A stretch of 64,000 nucleotides of DNA, from NCBI GenBank assembly GCA_022573285.1, contig JACZUF010000012.1, positions 1-64,000 of the forward strand, in the 5' to 3' direction. The stretch comes from Chloroflexota bacterium. Its GTDB lineage: Bacteria > Chloroflexota > Dehalococcoidia > Lucifugimonadales > UBA3495. Below, piece after piece: positions 16,452 to 24,808 of this stretch (position 1 is its first letter; the number at the start of each line of letters is the position of its first letter). The position numbers and the translations under genes were made by a program. The notes below the pieces were generated by a model. It saw only the letters and a program-made list of their open reading frames with translations. It did no database searches and had not been told where the DNA came from.

Positions 16452-17437
16452 TAAACTCGTCCTCCGGCGTCTTCAATTACTTTGACCAGTCGAGCGGCGG
16501 CGGCTTCCGGTTCGGTTGCAGAACCCACGGCGGCGGTGACGCAGATGGCGTCGGCCCCGGCCTCGATGACCGGCGCGGCGTTCTCGGCGTTGATTCCTCC
16601 GATGGCCACCAAGGGAGTTTGGGCGGTCTCACGGGCCAGACGCAACTGGTCGATTCCCTGGGGAGGGCGGCCGACGCCCTTGGTGTCGGTGTGGTAGATG
16701 GCCCCAAAGGCCACGTGATCGGCGCCCATCCGCTCTGATTCAAGCAATTCTTCCAATTCATGATTGGACCGGCCCAAGACCTGGTGGGGAGCCAGCACCC
16801 GCCGGGCCTCGTCGATGGGCAGGTCGGTCTGGCCCACGTGCAGACCCGCCGAGCCGACGATGGCGGCGACGTCGGCGTGGTCGTTGATTATGAGCGACGC
16901 CCCCGACTCTAAGCAGAGTTTCTGCAGGCTGCGGGCCAAGGGCAGAGACTCGCCCTTGTCGCGCATTTTGTCCCTTAGCTGCAACATGCGGGCCCCTCCC
17001 CGGATCGCCGCCTGGGCTATTTCCAACGGGTCCCGGCCGGCGGTGACCTGAGGGTCGATTATCACGTACAGGCCCCGCACCAGGTCCGCCTTTTCCCGGC
17101 GGACCGCCGACCCAAGCTGGCCGGTGAGGTCGTCCAGGATGCGGTTCACCCCCGCCACGGTCTCCCAGCCCAAGGGGTTGGCGGACGACGACTCTTGGAG
17201 AAGGGATAGCAGGTCTACCGCGATGGTGACCAGCTCCAGGGTCTCTTGGGCCGTGGTGGGCGGGCCGTCGTCGGTTTCGGCCATGGCGGAGGGCGCCGGC
17301 ATGGCCGGGATCATGTCCCGCAGGTTCTGCAGGGCCGGCGCGGGAGATTGGGCCGGCGGGACAAACCGGGAAGCGGCCTCGATACAGTGGAAGATCACCT
17401 GGTAGTGGCTTTGACTGGGGCCACCGGCGCGGGTCAA
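16451..17437 (-). CDS. thiE: Thiamine-phosphate synthase with an N-terminal extension
   Basis: Residues 120-328 are a complete ThiE TIM barrel that joins HMP-PP and the thiazole phosphate to make thiamine phosphate. Landmarks are GARMLQLRDKM, LIINDHADVA, GLHVGQTDLP, VAFGAIYHTDTKGVGRPPQG and VAIGGINAENAAPVIEAGADAI. Typical ThiE is about 210 residues, so about 115 extra residues precede it. These are helical with a Pro/Ala-rich stretch and match no domain I know. Translation from TTG 17437 overlaps the fmdB stop (TTGA), supporting the long form. A later start near the barrel (VRREKADL) cannot be excluded. It belongs to a four-gene minus-strand cluster. Confidence 0.88.
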   Translation of the reverse strand: MTRAGGPSQSHYQVIFHCIEAASRFVPPAQSPAPALQNLRDMIPAMPAPSAMAETDDGPPTTAQETLELVTIAVDLLSLLQESSSANPLGWETVAGVNRILDDLTGQLGSAVRREKADLVRGLYVIIDPQVTAGRDPLEIAQAAIRGGARMLQLRDKMRDKGESLPLARSLQKLCLESGASLIINDHADVAAIVGSAGLHVGQTDLPIDEARRVLAPHQVLGRSNHELEELLESERMGADHVAFGAIYHTDTKGVGRPPQGIDQLRLARETAQTPLVAIGGINAENAAPVIEAGADAICVTAAVGSATEPEAAAARLVKVIEDAGGRV

Positions 17438-17775
17438 AGGTCCAAGCCCTTGGGGGTTTCTCCCGAGCGGGCGGCGTCGATGTTGTCGCGGACCGACCGC
17501 GGCATCTCCATGCCGTATTTGGAGAAGGCCGCTTCCACCCCGCGTCCGATGTTCCGGGGGTCGCTGTAGTATTCGGGCGACCGGCGCTCACTGCCCGGCG
17601 CGAAGCTTTCGTGCACCGACGCCACCGTCTTCCCCATGGCGAAGGACGACATGCGGCGTTCCATGTCCTTGCTCTGGCAGTGGGAACAGACCGGCTCCAG
17701 CTCGCTGTTGATGGATTTCAAGAAGAAAGAGGACAGCTTGGTGCAGGCCTGGCAGCGGTATTCATATATCGGCAT
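17434..17775 (-). CDS. FmdB-family zinc-ribbon protein 1
   Basis: The FmdB signature MPIYEYRCQACTKLSSFF opens the protein, followed by the second Cys pair in EPVCSHCQSKDMERRMSSFA; together they form one zinc ribbon. The rest (to residue 113) is a variable charged tail. FmdB proteins are putative regulators first linked to formamidase loci; their roles are uncertain. ATG 17775 is chosen over the open frame up to 17817 because it starts exactly at the conserved MPIYEY and has GGAGGAGACC upstream. The stop overlaps the thiE start. A second FmdB gene lies 57 bases upstream, so the pair probably arose by tandem duplication. Confidence 0.88.
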   Translation of the reverse strand: MPIYEYRCQACTKLSSFFLKSINSELEPVCSHCQSKDMERRMSSFAMGKTVASVHESFAPGSERRSPEYYSDPRNIGRGVEAAFSKYGMEMPRSVRDNIDAARSGETPKGLDL

Positions 17776-17832
17776 TGGGAGGGTCTCCTCCGGAGGGCGG
17801 TCAGCCCCCGATTCCATCGGGGCGGTCAGGGG

Positions 17833-18147
17833 TTATGAGTCTTTGATCTCACGGCGTTCGCGTTCGAACTCCGGGGATGTCTGGCCGCCCATCTCCTTCT
17901 TGATCCTTCCCATATAGGAATCGATGCTGGCTGGGCTGTTCTCATCGATGTCGCTGGTCGTCTCCCGGCTGGGCGCCCAGTTGAGGCTGCCGCCCCAGGA
18001 CGGACGGAAGGAAAATTTGGAGATTAGGCGCTGTAGTTTGCTGCCTCCGCAGTGCTTACAGTCCGGCTGCTTGTCCTCGGTCCAGCTATAGACCAGGGCG
18101 GAGGTAATTTTTTGGCAGTCGCCGCAACGGTACTCGTAGAGAGGCAC
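17833..18147 (-). CDS. FmdB-family zinc-ribbon protein 2
   Basis: Starting at GTG 18147 the protein reads MPLYEYRCGDCQKITSAL, then KQPDCKHCGGSKLQRLISKFSF, giving the two CxxC pairs of an FmdB zinc ribbon. It has 104 residues with a charged, probably disordered tail (SPASIDSYMGRIKKEMGGQTSPEFERERREIK). The open frame continues upstream to 18477, but homology begins at the GTG. It is the first gene of the fmdB-fmdB-thiE-translin cluster. The 257 bases to polA on the other strand should hold both promoters. Function is unknown; zinc binding is predicted. Confidence 0.85.
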   Translation of the reverse strand: MPLYEYRCGDCQKITSALVYSWTEDKQPDCKHCGGSKLQRLISKFSFRPSWGGSLNWAPSRETTSDIDENSPASIDSYMGRIKKEMGGQTSPEFERERREIKDS

Positions 18148-18287
18148 GGTTAGTCCCAATTGGCCAGGTTTAGTTGCATCAGTGCACGGATGCCATTTTA
18201 GCATGAGCCAGCCTGACGTGGTCCTGCCGGCCCCATAAAACGCCGCCATTGACGCCTGCCGGGCGCGAGGACCAGGGTTGGCTAATG

Positions 18288-18293
18288 TATAAT
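18288..18293 (+). promoter_or_regulatory. Probable -10 box (TATAAT) of polA
   Basis: A perfect TATAAT preceded by TG lies 112 bases before polA. No good -35 is visible at 16-18 bases upstream, so this may be a TG-assisted promoter. Confidence 0.45.
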
Positions 18294-18351
18294 GCGGCCA
18301 CCAAAGCCGCCGGTTTTCCTGGTTTTTCCGGATGACGGCGAGCTCCGACCA

Positions 18352-18391
18352 GGAGTCGACCCCGACGCGTCGGGGGATGAAATCGGACCTG
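18352..18391 (+). repeat. Copy of a dispersed palindromic repeat in the polA leader
   Basis: The sequence GCTCCGACC...TCGACCCCGACG...GATGAAATCGGACCT recurs at 33588-33650. It includes a CCCCGACGCGTCGGGG self-complementary core and ends 14 bases before the polA ATG, so it would fold in the polA leader mRNA. Confidence 0.6.
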
Positions 18392-18404
18392 CCGAGGTGC
18401 CGAC

Positions 18405-21236
18405 ATGGCGGATGAAGAAGCCCGCACCCTGCCCCTCTTCGGCGACGACACGCCGGAAGCATCGGGTTCTCCGGCAACCCCGAAATCCCCAGGTTCCCCG
18501 GAAACCACAGACCGTCAACCCCTGTTGATGATCATGGACGGTCATGCCATGGTCCACCGGTCGTTCCGCGCCATCTCCACCCAGCGTCAACTGACCGTGA
18601 ACGCCACCGGCGAGGACGTGACCGGGGTCTACGGCTTCGCCAACGTGTTCCTGCGGGCGCTCAAGGAGTGGAACCCCGCCTACTGCGCCATCGCCTTCGA
18701 CACCCCAGCGCCCACCTTTCGCCACAAGCAGTTCGAGGCTTACAAGGCGCAGCGGGAGGCCACGCCCGAAGAACTTCGGCCCCAATTCGGCCGGGTGAAG
18801 CAACTCATGGAGTCCTTCGGAGTGCCGGTGTTCGAATTGGATGGCTGGGAGGCGGACGACGTCATCGGCACCCTCTCAGCCCAGGCAGAAAAGATGGGAC
18901 TGGACTCGGTTATCCTCACCGGCGACCGGGACACCTTCCAGTTGATCTCCCCCAGGGTGAAGGTGGACCTGGCCTCCGGTATCCAAGGCCGGAAGGTCTA
19001 CGGCGAAGCGGAGCTAGCCGACGACTATTCAGGTCTCACCGCCGCCCAACAACCCGATTTCAAGGCGTTACTAGGAGACAACTCTGACAACATTCCAGGC
19101 GTTCCCACGGTGGGAAAAGTAAGAGCTATCACTCTGCTCACCGAGTTCAACGACCTGGAGGGTATCTATGAGCACCTTGACAAGGTGGCCTGGCCTAGCG
19201 TGCAAAAAGCTCTGGCGGAGAACCAGGACCGGGCATTCTCCAACCGGGAACTGATGACCATCGACCGTAATAGCCCGGTGGAATTGGACCTGGAGAAGGC
19301 GAAGTTTGGGGAGTTCGACCGTAGCGCGGTGGTCGCGCTCATGACCGAGCTTGAGTTCTTCACGGTTATACCCCGCATCCCGGAGACCGGGACTCAGAGC
19401 TCGCCGGACGCGGCATCGACTCCCGTACAGGCCCCTGGCGAAGGCGCAGACTACACCGTGGTCCGGACCAAAGAACAATTGGACCAGATGTTGGCGGCGT
19501 TGCGCGAGGCCGGCAGCTTCTCCTTCGACACCGAAACCACGGGTCTGGACGCCGTGCAAGCAGGCCTGGTGGGCCTTAGTTTCTCCACCGCGCCCGCAGT
19601 GGCCTGGTACGTGCCGGTGGGCCATCAAGAGGGAGAGCAATTGCCGATGGAAGAGGTCTTGGCGGCGGTGCGCCCGCTGTTCGAGTCACCGGACATCAGC
19701 AAGTGCGCCCACAACGCTAACTACGATATGACGATATTGGCCGGCCACGGCATCGACTGCCAGGGCGTCGATTTCGACACCATGGTCGCCGCCCATCTCC
19801 TGAGCCGGGTGCAACTGGGACTCAAGAACCTGGCGCTGGACGTCCTGGGCCACGAGATGACGCCGATCACGGAGTTGATCGGCAAGGGCAGCAAGCAGCT
19901 TTCCTTCGACCAGGTCGGCATCGACCAGGCAGCGCCCTACGCCGCGGCCGACGCCGACATGACCGGGCGTCTCCGCCGGGCCTTCGAGGAGCCCATTGTT
20001 AGGGACGGTCTGGAATCACTAATGAACGACATGGAGATGCCCCTGGTTCCGGTGCTGGTCACCATGCAGCGGAACGGCATCAAGCTGGACTCCGCCGTGC
20101 TGCGTGAGATGTCTGAGGACCTGAGGCAGCAGATGTTCCAGGTGGAAGAAAGCCTCTACCTGTCCATCGGTCACACGGTCAACATAAACTCGCCCCTGCA
20201 ACTGAGCGACCTGCTATTCAAAGAGATCGGCCTGCCCAAGACCAAACGCACCAAGACCGGCTATTCCACCGACGCCAACTCCCTGGAGGGGCTGAAGGGC
20301 CTGCACCCGGTGGTGGACCAGATCTTGGAGTACCGTCAGGTGTCCAAACTCAAGTCGACCTACGTGGACGCCCTCCCCGACATGGTGAACCCGGCGACGG
20401 GCCGGGTCCACACCAGCTATAACCAGACGGGCTCGGCCACCGGGCGCATGTCCAGCAGCGACCCCAATCTGCAGAACATCCCCATCCGCACCGAGTTGGG
20501 ACGCCAGGTGAGACGGGCGTTCGTGGCCGAGGGCGCGCCGGACTGGCTGTTGTTCTCCGCCGACTACTCCCAGATCGAGCTGCGGGTGCTGGCCCACATA
20601 TCCCAAGACCCAGGCCTGCTGGAGGCCTTCCAGCGGGGCGAGGACATCCACGCCTCCACGGCCTCGCTGATGTTCGACGTTTCGGTCAACGAGGTGGACG
20701 CGGAGCAGCGGCGCATCGCCAAGGTGTTGAACTTCGGCGTGATCTACGGCCTCTCCGCCCACGGGATTTCCCAGCAGACCGGGTTCAGCAGGGAGGAAGG
20801 GGCCACGTTCATCGAGGCCTACTTCAATAAGTATCCCGGCATCAACGAATACCTGGAAAAGGTGAAGACAGAGGCCAGGACGAAGCAGTATGTGGAGACC
20901 CTGTTGGGACGCCGCCGCTACCTGCCCGATATCAACAGCTCCAATTTCAATGTCCGCGGCGGAGCGGAGCGGATGGCCATCAACATGCCGATTCAAGGCA
21001 CGGCGGCCGACATCATGAAGCTGGCCATGATCCGGGTGCAGAAGCGGTTGGACGAAGAGGGCCTGCGCACCAAGATGCTGCTGCAGGTGCACGACGAACT
21101 GGTCTTCGAGACGCCCAAGGAAGAGATGGACGCCCTGAAGGACTTGGTGTTCGACGAGATGCCCGCCGCCATGGACCTGACAGTAACCCTGAAGGTGGAC
21201 GCCAAGTGGGGCCTCACCTGGGGTGATATGGAGTAA
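18405..21236 (+). CDS. polA: DNA polymerase I
   Basis: A 943-residue three-domain polymerase for gap filling and primer removal. The 5' nuclease spans about 38-325, with metal-site segments WEADDVIGT and GDNSDNIPGVP (224-234). The proofreading domain (about 350-525) is intact: DTE at 375-377, HNANYD 436-441 and YAAADAD 512-518. The polymerase domain has motif A ADYSQIELRVLAHIS, motif B RRIAKVLNFGVIYG and motif C VHDELVFE. Phe in motif B predicts discrimination against dideoxynucleotides. A 36-residue Pro/Thr/Ser-rich extension precedes the nuclease and is probably disordered. ATG 18405 has GAGGTGCC upstream. The gene is monocistronic by spacing and strand. Confidence 0.97.
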   Translation: MADEEARTLPLFGDDTPEASGSPATPKSPGSPETTDRQPLLMIMDGHAMVHRSFRAISTQRQLTVNATGEDVTGVYGFANVFLRALKEWNPAYCAIAFDTPAPTFRHKQFEAYKAQREATPEELRPQFGRVKQLMESFGVPVFELDGWEADDVIGTLSAQAEKMGLDSVILTGDRDTFQLISPRVKVDLASGIQGRKVYGEAELADDYSGLTAAQQPDFKALLGDNSDNIPGVPTVGKVRAITLLTEFNDLEGIYEHLDKVAWPSVQKALAENQDRAFSNRELMTIDRNSPVELDLEKAKFGEFDRSAVVALMTELEFFTVIPRIPETGTQSSPDAASTPVQAPGEGADYTVVRTKEQLDQMLAALREAGSFSFDTETTGLDAVQAGLVGLSFSTAPAVAWYVPVGHQEGEQLPMEEVLAAVRPLFESPDISKCAHNANYDMTILAGHGIDCQGVDFDTMVAAHLLSRVQLGLKNLALDVLGHEMTPITELIGKGSKQLSFDQVGIDQAAPYAAADADMTGRLRRAFEEPIVRDGLESLMNDMEMPLVPVLVTMQRNGIKLDSAVLREMSEDLRQQMFQVEESLYLSIGHTVNINSPLQLSDLLFKEIGLPKTKRTKTGYSTDANSLEGLKGLHPVVDQILEYRQVSKLKSTYVDALPDMVNPATGRVHTSYNQTGSATGRMSSSDPNLQNIPIRTELGRQVRRAFVAEGAPDWLLFSADYSQIELRVLAHISQDPGLLEAFQRGEDIHASTASLMFDVSVNEVDAEQRRIAKVLNFGVIYGLSAHGISQQTGFSREEGATFIEAYFNKYPGINEYLEKVKTEARTKQYVETLLGRRRYLPDINSSNFNVRGGAERMAINMPIQGTAADIMKLAMIRVQKRLDEEGLRTKMLLQVHDELVFETPKEEMDALKDLVFDEMPAAMDLTVTLKVDAKWGLTWGDME

Positions 21237-21248
21237 GTCTACATTTAG

Positions 21249-21273
21249 TGGCACGTTTGATATATATGTGCCA
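21249..21273 (+). promoter_or_regulatory. Palindromic operator candidate of the vapBC-type module
   Basis: TGGCAC and GTGCCA are separated by 13 AT-rich bases and end 14 bases before the antitoxin ATG. A CATAAT -10-like box overlaps the right arm. This is the expected place for autoregulation by an AbrB-like antitoxin or toxin-antitoxin complex. Confidence 0.5.
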
Positions 21274-21287
21274 TAATTTATCTAGTT

Positions 21288-21551
21288 ATGGCAGAGCAGA
21301 AACATAAAGAAGTTAGGGTAGGGCCACAGGGCAGACTGGTAATTCCAGCAAGCATCCGGCGGGCTATGGGCATCGTTACTGGAGAGATTTTGTTGGCCAG
21401 GACGAAAGACGGGCAGTTGGTGTTGGAGAAGCCGAACCAGGTATTGGCACGTCTGAAAACGACGTTTGCGAATGTCCCTCCGGATGTCAGTTTGGCTGAT
21501 GAATTGATCGCCGAACGCCGGGAAGAAACCCAAAGAGAATCCGAAGAGTGA
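21288..21551 (+). CDS. vapB: AbrB/MazE-type antitoxin (VapB-like)
   Basis: An 87-residue protein with an N-terminal swapped-hairpin AbrB domain: VRVGPQGRLVIPASIRRAMGI at about 9-29, then GEILLARTKDGQLVLEKP. The acidic helical C-terminus (ADELIAERREETQRESEE) is the usual toxin-binding part. The last codons overlap the downstream PIN gene by 4 bases (GTGA), the classic antitoxin-toxin coupling. It is expected to bind the palindrome at 21249-21273 and repress the operon. The surrounding DNA is visibly poorer in G+C than polA, which suits a mobile module. VapB is a type assignment, not proof of function. Confidence 0.88.
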   Translation: MAEQKHKEVRVGPQGRLVIPASIRRAMGIVTGEILLARTKDGQLVLEKPNQVLARLKTTFANVPPDVSLADELIAERREETQRESEE

Positions 21552-21961
21552 GCCAGCAGGCTATCTTGGATGGCCCGTTGTCTTATGTATTGGATGCTTC
21601 AGCGCTTCTGGCATGGCTTCATGGAGAGCCAGGGCTGGAGATAGTTGAGGCTTCTTTAAACAGGTCCGTAATTTGCAGCGTGAACTGGGCCGAGGTTCTC
21701 CAAAAAATCATTACTCGCGGTATCCAGGAGCCGGAAGATGTGGGTGGAGACTTGGAGTATCTGGGGTTAGTCGTCATCCCATTTACTGCCGATGACGCCA
21801 TGACGGCGGCGAAGATTTGGTCCCCTGGCCGGCATGCTGGGTTGTCCCTCGGAGACCGGGCCTGCTTGAGCTTGGCGCAAAGACTAAGATTGCCTGCTCT
21901 TACCGCGGACCGGGTGTGGGGCACCTTGGGTCTGGATATCGACGTGCGGTTGATTCGGTGA
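21548..21961 (+). CDS. vapC: PIN-domain toxin (VapC-like)
   Basis: A 137-residue PIN-domain protein, predicted Mg-dependent ribonuclease. Acidic active-site residues are visible in order: Asp in YVLDASALLAW near residue 16, Glu in SVNWAEVLQ near 50, and Asp in LSLGDRACLSLA and LTADRVW later. That is the full PIN set. GTG 21548 is the start, overlapping the antitoxin stop. Family toxins cleave tRNA or rRNA when freed from antitoxin; the target here is unknown. No other toxin-antitoxin genes are nearby. Confidence 0.88.
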   Translation: MSQQAILDGPLSYVLDASALLAWLHGEPGLEIVEASLNRSVICSVNWAEVLQKIITRGIQEPEDVGGDLEYLGLVVIPFTADDAMTAAKIWSPGRHAGLSLGDRACLSLAQRLRLPALTADRVWGTLGLDIDVRLIR

Positions 21962-22035
21962 AGTATGATCGGTGGATGACCTGAATGTAGGGTCCGCGCT
22001 CCGAATTTAGAATGCCCCTAGAAATGAGGCCTTAA

Positions 22036-22923
22036 TTGGAACTATTCCGCAGTTTTATCTTTGTGCCCGGCAACCGGGCGAATATGTTGGAACGGGCCCG
22101 CTCGTTCAAAGCCGACGTCATCATGGTTGACCTGGAGGACTCGGTGCCTCCCGGTGAGAAGGCTGCCGCCAGGGACCTGGCCAAGGAATGGGTGCCCACC
22201 CTGCGGCGCGAGGGCCAGAAGGTCATGGTCCGGGTGAACTCCCTGGATACCGGCCTGACCCGCCCGGAGTTGGAGGCCGTCGTCTCCCCCGACCTCTACG
22301 GCATCAGCCTGGGCAAGGTCGAGTCCACCTGGAACATCCGGGACGTGGACCGGATATTGAGTGCGATCGAGCCCCTGGCCGGCGTGGAACCGGGCTCGAT
22401 CAAGATCGTTGCTTGGGTCGAAACCGCCAGCGCGCTGGTGGACGCCAGGGACATCGGGGCCGCCTCGCCCCGGGTCGCCGCATTGGCCTTTGGGGCCGAG
22501 GATTTCACCAACGACATGGGCATTGAGCGCTCGGACACCGGTGAGGAGGTCCAGGTGCCCCGGTCTTTGGTCCCGGTGGCGGCCAGGGCAGCCAACGTGG
22601 CGTCCCTGGACTCGCCCTTCGTTCGATTCCAGGACCCCGACGGACTGCGGGCCGACGCCAAACGGTCCCGTCAGATGGGGTACACCGGCAAGTTCGCCAT
22701 TCATCCCTCCCAGATTGACATAATCAATGAAACCTTCAGCCCGTCGCCCGAAGAGACCGCCTACGCCCGGCAGATAATGGACGCCTGGGAACAGGCCGAA
22801 GCCGAAGGCCGTGGGTCCCTGGCCATGGATGGCCGCATGGTAGATGTGCCGGTGGTGAAACGGGCCCAGAACCTGTTGGCTTTCTCGGACGCCATCGAAG
22901 CCATCGAGGCCGGGAGGCGCTAG
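22036..22923 (+). CDS. HpcH/HpaI aldolase-family CoA-ester lyase (CitE-like)
   Basis: This 295-residue TIM-barrel protein belongs to the CitE/malyl-CoA lyase group, which cleaves malyl-, citramalyl- or methylmalyl-CoA-type esters using Mg2+. Typical segments are RSFIFVPGNRANMLERA, the metal-region VDLEDSVPPGEK, an Arg in VMVRVNS, WVETASALVDA and FGAEDFTNDMGI, and late GKFAIHPSQIDIIN. The start is TTG 22036 with GAGG 8 bases upstream; there is no better ATG. FolB follows after 20 bases in the same direction, probably co-transcribed without an evident metabolic link. The exact CoA ester is undetermined. Confidence 0.9.
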   Translation: MELFRSFIFVPGNRANMLERARSFKADVIMVDLEDSVPPGEKAAARDLAKEWVPTLRREGQKVMVRVNSLDTGLTRPELEAVVSPDLYGISLGKVESTWNIRDVDRILSAIEPLAGVEPGSIKIVAWVETASALVDARDIGAASPRVAALAFGAEDFTNDMGIERSDTGEEVQVPRSLVPVAARAANVASLDSPFVRFQDPDGLRADAKRSRQMGYTGKFAIHPSQIDIINETFSPSPEETAYARQIMDAWEQAEAEGRGSLAMDGRMVDVPVVKRAQNLLAFSDAIEAIEAGRR

Positions 22924-22943
22924 GCGCTGGGCGCCGTTTTCTT

Positions 22944-23330
22944 ATGAACAGCCCTTTCCCCCAGCCTGACCGCATTATCCTTGAGGGTATGCGCTTCTAC
23001 GGTTTCCATGGCGTCAACCCCGAAGAGCGGGCGCTGGGGCAGGAGTACCTGGTCGACCTCACCGTGGAGATGGACCTCGGCCGCGCCGGTCAATCGGACC
23101 GCTTGGAAGACACCATCAGCTACGCCCGCATCTACCGAGCCGTCAGAGATGTGATGGAGGGCGAACCCCGCAACCTGCTGGAGGCCGCCGCCCAGTCCAT
23201 CGTCGACCGGGTGCTGTCGGATTTCCCCGTGGACGCGGTGAGCGTCCGGGTGAAGAAACCCCATCCGCCCATCCGCGGGTCGATCATCGAGTCTGCCACG
23301 GTCGAGATATTTCGCCGCCGAAAGGACTGA
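22944..23330 (+). CDS. folB: Dihydroneopterin aldolase
   Basis: A 128-residue FolB, close to the family's usual 120. It splits dihydroneopterin to 6-hydroxymethyl-dihydropterin in folate synthesis. Recognisable parts are IILEGMRFYGFHGVNPEERALGQ (with the conserved Glu for pterin binding), ISYARIYRAV, NLLEAAAQSIVDRVL, and VRVKKPHPPIRG with the catalytic-site Lys. FolK and FolP are encoded at 40.8-42.2 kb, so the folate pathway genes are scattered. The PPOX gene follows after 10 bases. Confidence 0.94.
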   Translation: MNSPFPQPDRIILEGMRFYGFHGVNPEERALGQEYLVDLTVEMDLGRAGQSDRLEDTISYARIYRAVRDVMEGEPRNLLEAAAQSIVDRVLSDFPVDAVSVRVKKPHPPIRGSIIESATVEIFRRRKD

Positions 23331-23340
23331 CGGGAGGACT

Positions 23341-23907
23341 ATGTTGAGAGTCCATGACTATCACCCAGGCAACCGGCATTTGCAGGACAAGTTCGGCACC
23401 CGCAAGCTGGCCGACCGCCTGACCGCACGGGTAACCGAGACCATAAGTCCCGAAGGACGGAAGATCATAGAAGAGGCAAGCATGTTCTTCCTGGCGACCT
23501 GCGACGACCGGGGCCTGCCCACCTGTTCCTACAAGGGCGGAGACCCCGGCTTTGTCCGGGTGGTGGACGACCGGACCATCGCCTTCCCCAACTACGACGG
23601 AAACGGAAAATACCAGTCCATGGGCAATCTGCTGCAGAACCCCAACGTCGGCATCCTGTTCGTCGACTTCGAGGGCCAGCAGCGGCTCCGGCTCCAGGGC
23701 GTGGCGTCCATCGACGAGAACGACCCGTTGGTGGCCGAGTACCATGAGGCCCAGTTCATCGTGCGGGTGCGGGTGACCGAGGCGTACAAGAACTGCCCGC
23801 GCTACATCCACAAACTAAAGTTGGTCGAGCCGTCGGAATACGTGCCCCAGGCCGGCCGTGAGACGCCCCAACTGGAATGGAAGAGCAGCCCTGACCTACA
23901 GGATTAA
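23341..23907 (+). CDS. Pyridoxamine 5'-phosphate oxidase-like FMN-binding protein
   Basis: The 188 residues form a PPOX-type split barrel. Segments such as EEASMFFLATCDDRGLPTCSYKGGDPGFVRVVDDRTIAFPNYDGN and GNLLQNPNVGILFVDF are typical of the putative FMN or F420-binding PPOX group rather than true PdxH. The late RVTEAYKNCPRYIHK fits the same group. The function is probably a flavin-dependent reductase. GGGAGG lies 5 bases before ATG 23341. It is the last gene of the run begun by the CitE-like gene. Confidence 0.87.
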   Translation: MLRVHDYHPGNRHLQDKFGTRKLADRLTARVTETISPEGRKIIEEASMFFLATCDDRGLPTCSYKGGDPGFVRVVDDRTIAFPNYDGNGKYQSMGNLLQNPNVGILFVDFEGQQRLRLQGVASIDENDPLVAEYHEAQFIVRVRVTEAYKNCPRYIHKLKLVEPSEYVPQAGRETPQLEWKSSPDLQD

Positions 23908-23945
23908 CCGGAAAAACACACTTGGGCCGACACAACCTCACCGGC

Positions 23946-24085
23946 GTAGGGGCAGGTTTGTAACCTGCCCTGTTCTGCGTGGTTCACACCAGGAGTAGGG
24001 TGCGATTCCCCTCTGGTTGTGACAACATTTCGGTTCTTGGACATCGCCATAAATGCGGCAGGGCGGGTTGGAAACCCGCCCCTAC
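23946..24085. mobile_element. MITE-like element, 140 bp with inverted ends
   Basis: The ends GTAGGGGCAGGTTTGTAACC and, from the other side, GTAGGGGCGGGTTTCCAACC are inverted repeats of about 27 bases, each also self-complementary. The interior has no open frame of note. A solo end of the same family lies at 29432-29460. It fills most of the gap between the PPOX and cupin genes and probably depends on a transposase elsewhere. Confidence 0.65.
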
Positions 24086-24205
24086 GATGATTCATCACCT
24101 TCCAACCTGATCTTTGCGAACCGGCTGTAAAACGAAAAGGCCTGGAACCAGTCTCCGGGGCTTTTGGGTCCGTGGTTCAAAGAGGTGGGTCCAGGGTAGG
24201 TTTGA

Positions 24206-24565
24206 TTAATCGGCGGCGGTGATGGTGATGTGGGACATGTACGAGTCCGCCTTGGCGCCGTGCCAATGGTTCTCGCCCTCCAGGATGTGGACCACGTCTC
24301 CCACGGTGATCTCCCGTTCCTCATTCTCGTTGGCCACCATGCCGATGCCGGAAGTCACCACCAGGATCTGATCGCTCTTGTGGACGTGCCAGCCCGTGGT
24401 GGCGCCGCGCTCGAAATTCACGATGCTGCTGTTGAAGTGCTTGCTGGCGCCCTCGGGCAGTATGGGCTGCCTGGTGCGCTTGACGTCGCCGCCGGTCCAG
24501 CCGGGAATCGGAGTGGCGGTGGCGATGGGGACGGTTTCAACCTCGGCGATTCGGATGACTTTCAT
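24206..24565 (-). CDS. Small single-domain cupin
   Basis: A 119-residue cupin barrel. Motif 1 is GATTGWHVHKSDQILVVTSG and motif 2 is ITVGDVVHILEGENHWHGA, together supplying His/Glu ligands for a metal. Such small cupins include quercetinase-like and unknown enzymes, often found in catabolic loci; no substrate can be assigned. It begins at ATG 24565 (MKVIRIAEVETVP) with CTGGAGGAT upstream. It stands alone between the MITE and rpmB. Confidence 0.85.
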   Translation of the reverse strand: MKVIRIAEVETVPIATATPIPGWTGGDVKRTRQPILPEGASKHFNSSIVNFERGATTGWHVHKSDQILVVTSGIGMVANENEEREITVGDVVHILEGENHWHGAKADSYMSHITITAAD

Positions 24566-24808
24566 AAATCCTCCAGGGTCTGGATGCTTTCCAGAGGGGA
24601 TAATACACCTCTATCCAAGAGTAGAGTACAGCCGATGTTTTTGGAGTACCAGGTTCTGTGGAAACCCGCCTGCGGCGGCGCCTGAGGCTGCGGAGGCGGT
24701 TGTTTGGGCGTGGGCTTTGTGTTAATCTGAGGGTCGTCCAACGAAACACATATTGGAAATTTTGCCGTCTGGCGGCGAGCCCAGCCGGCAGCGAACGAGT
24801 CGATAAAG

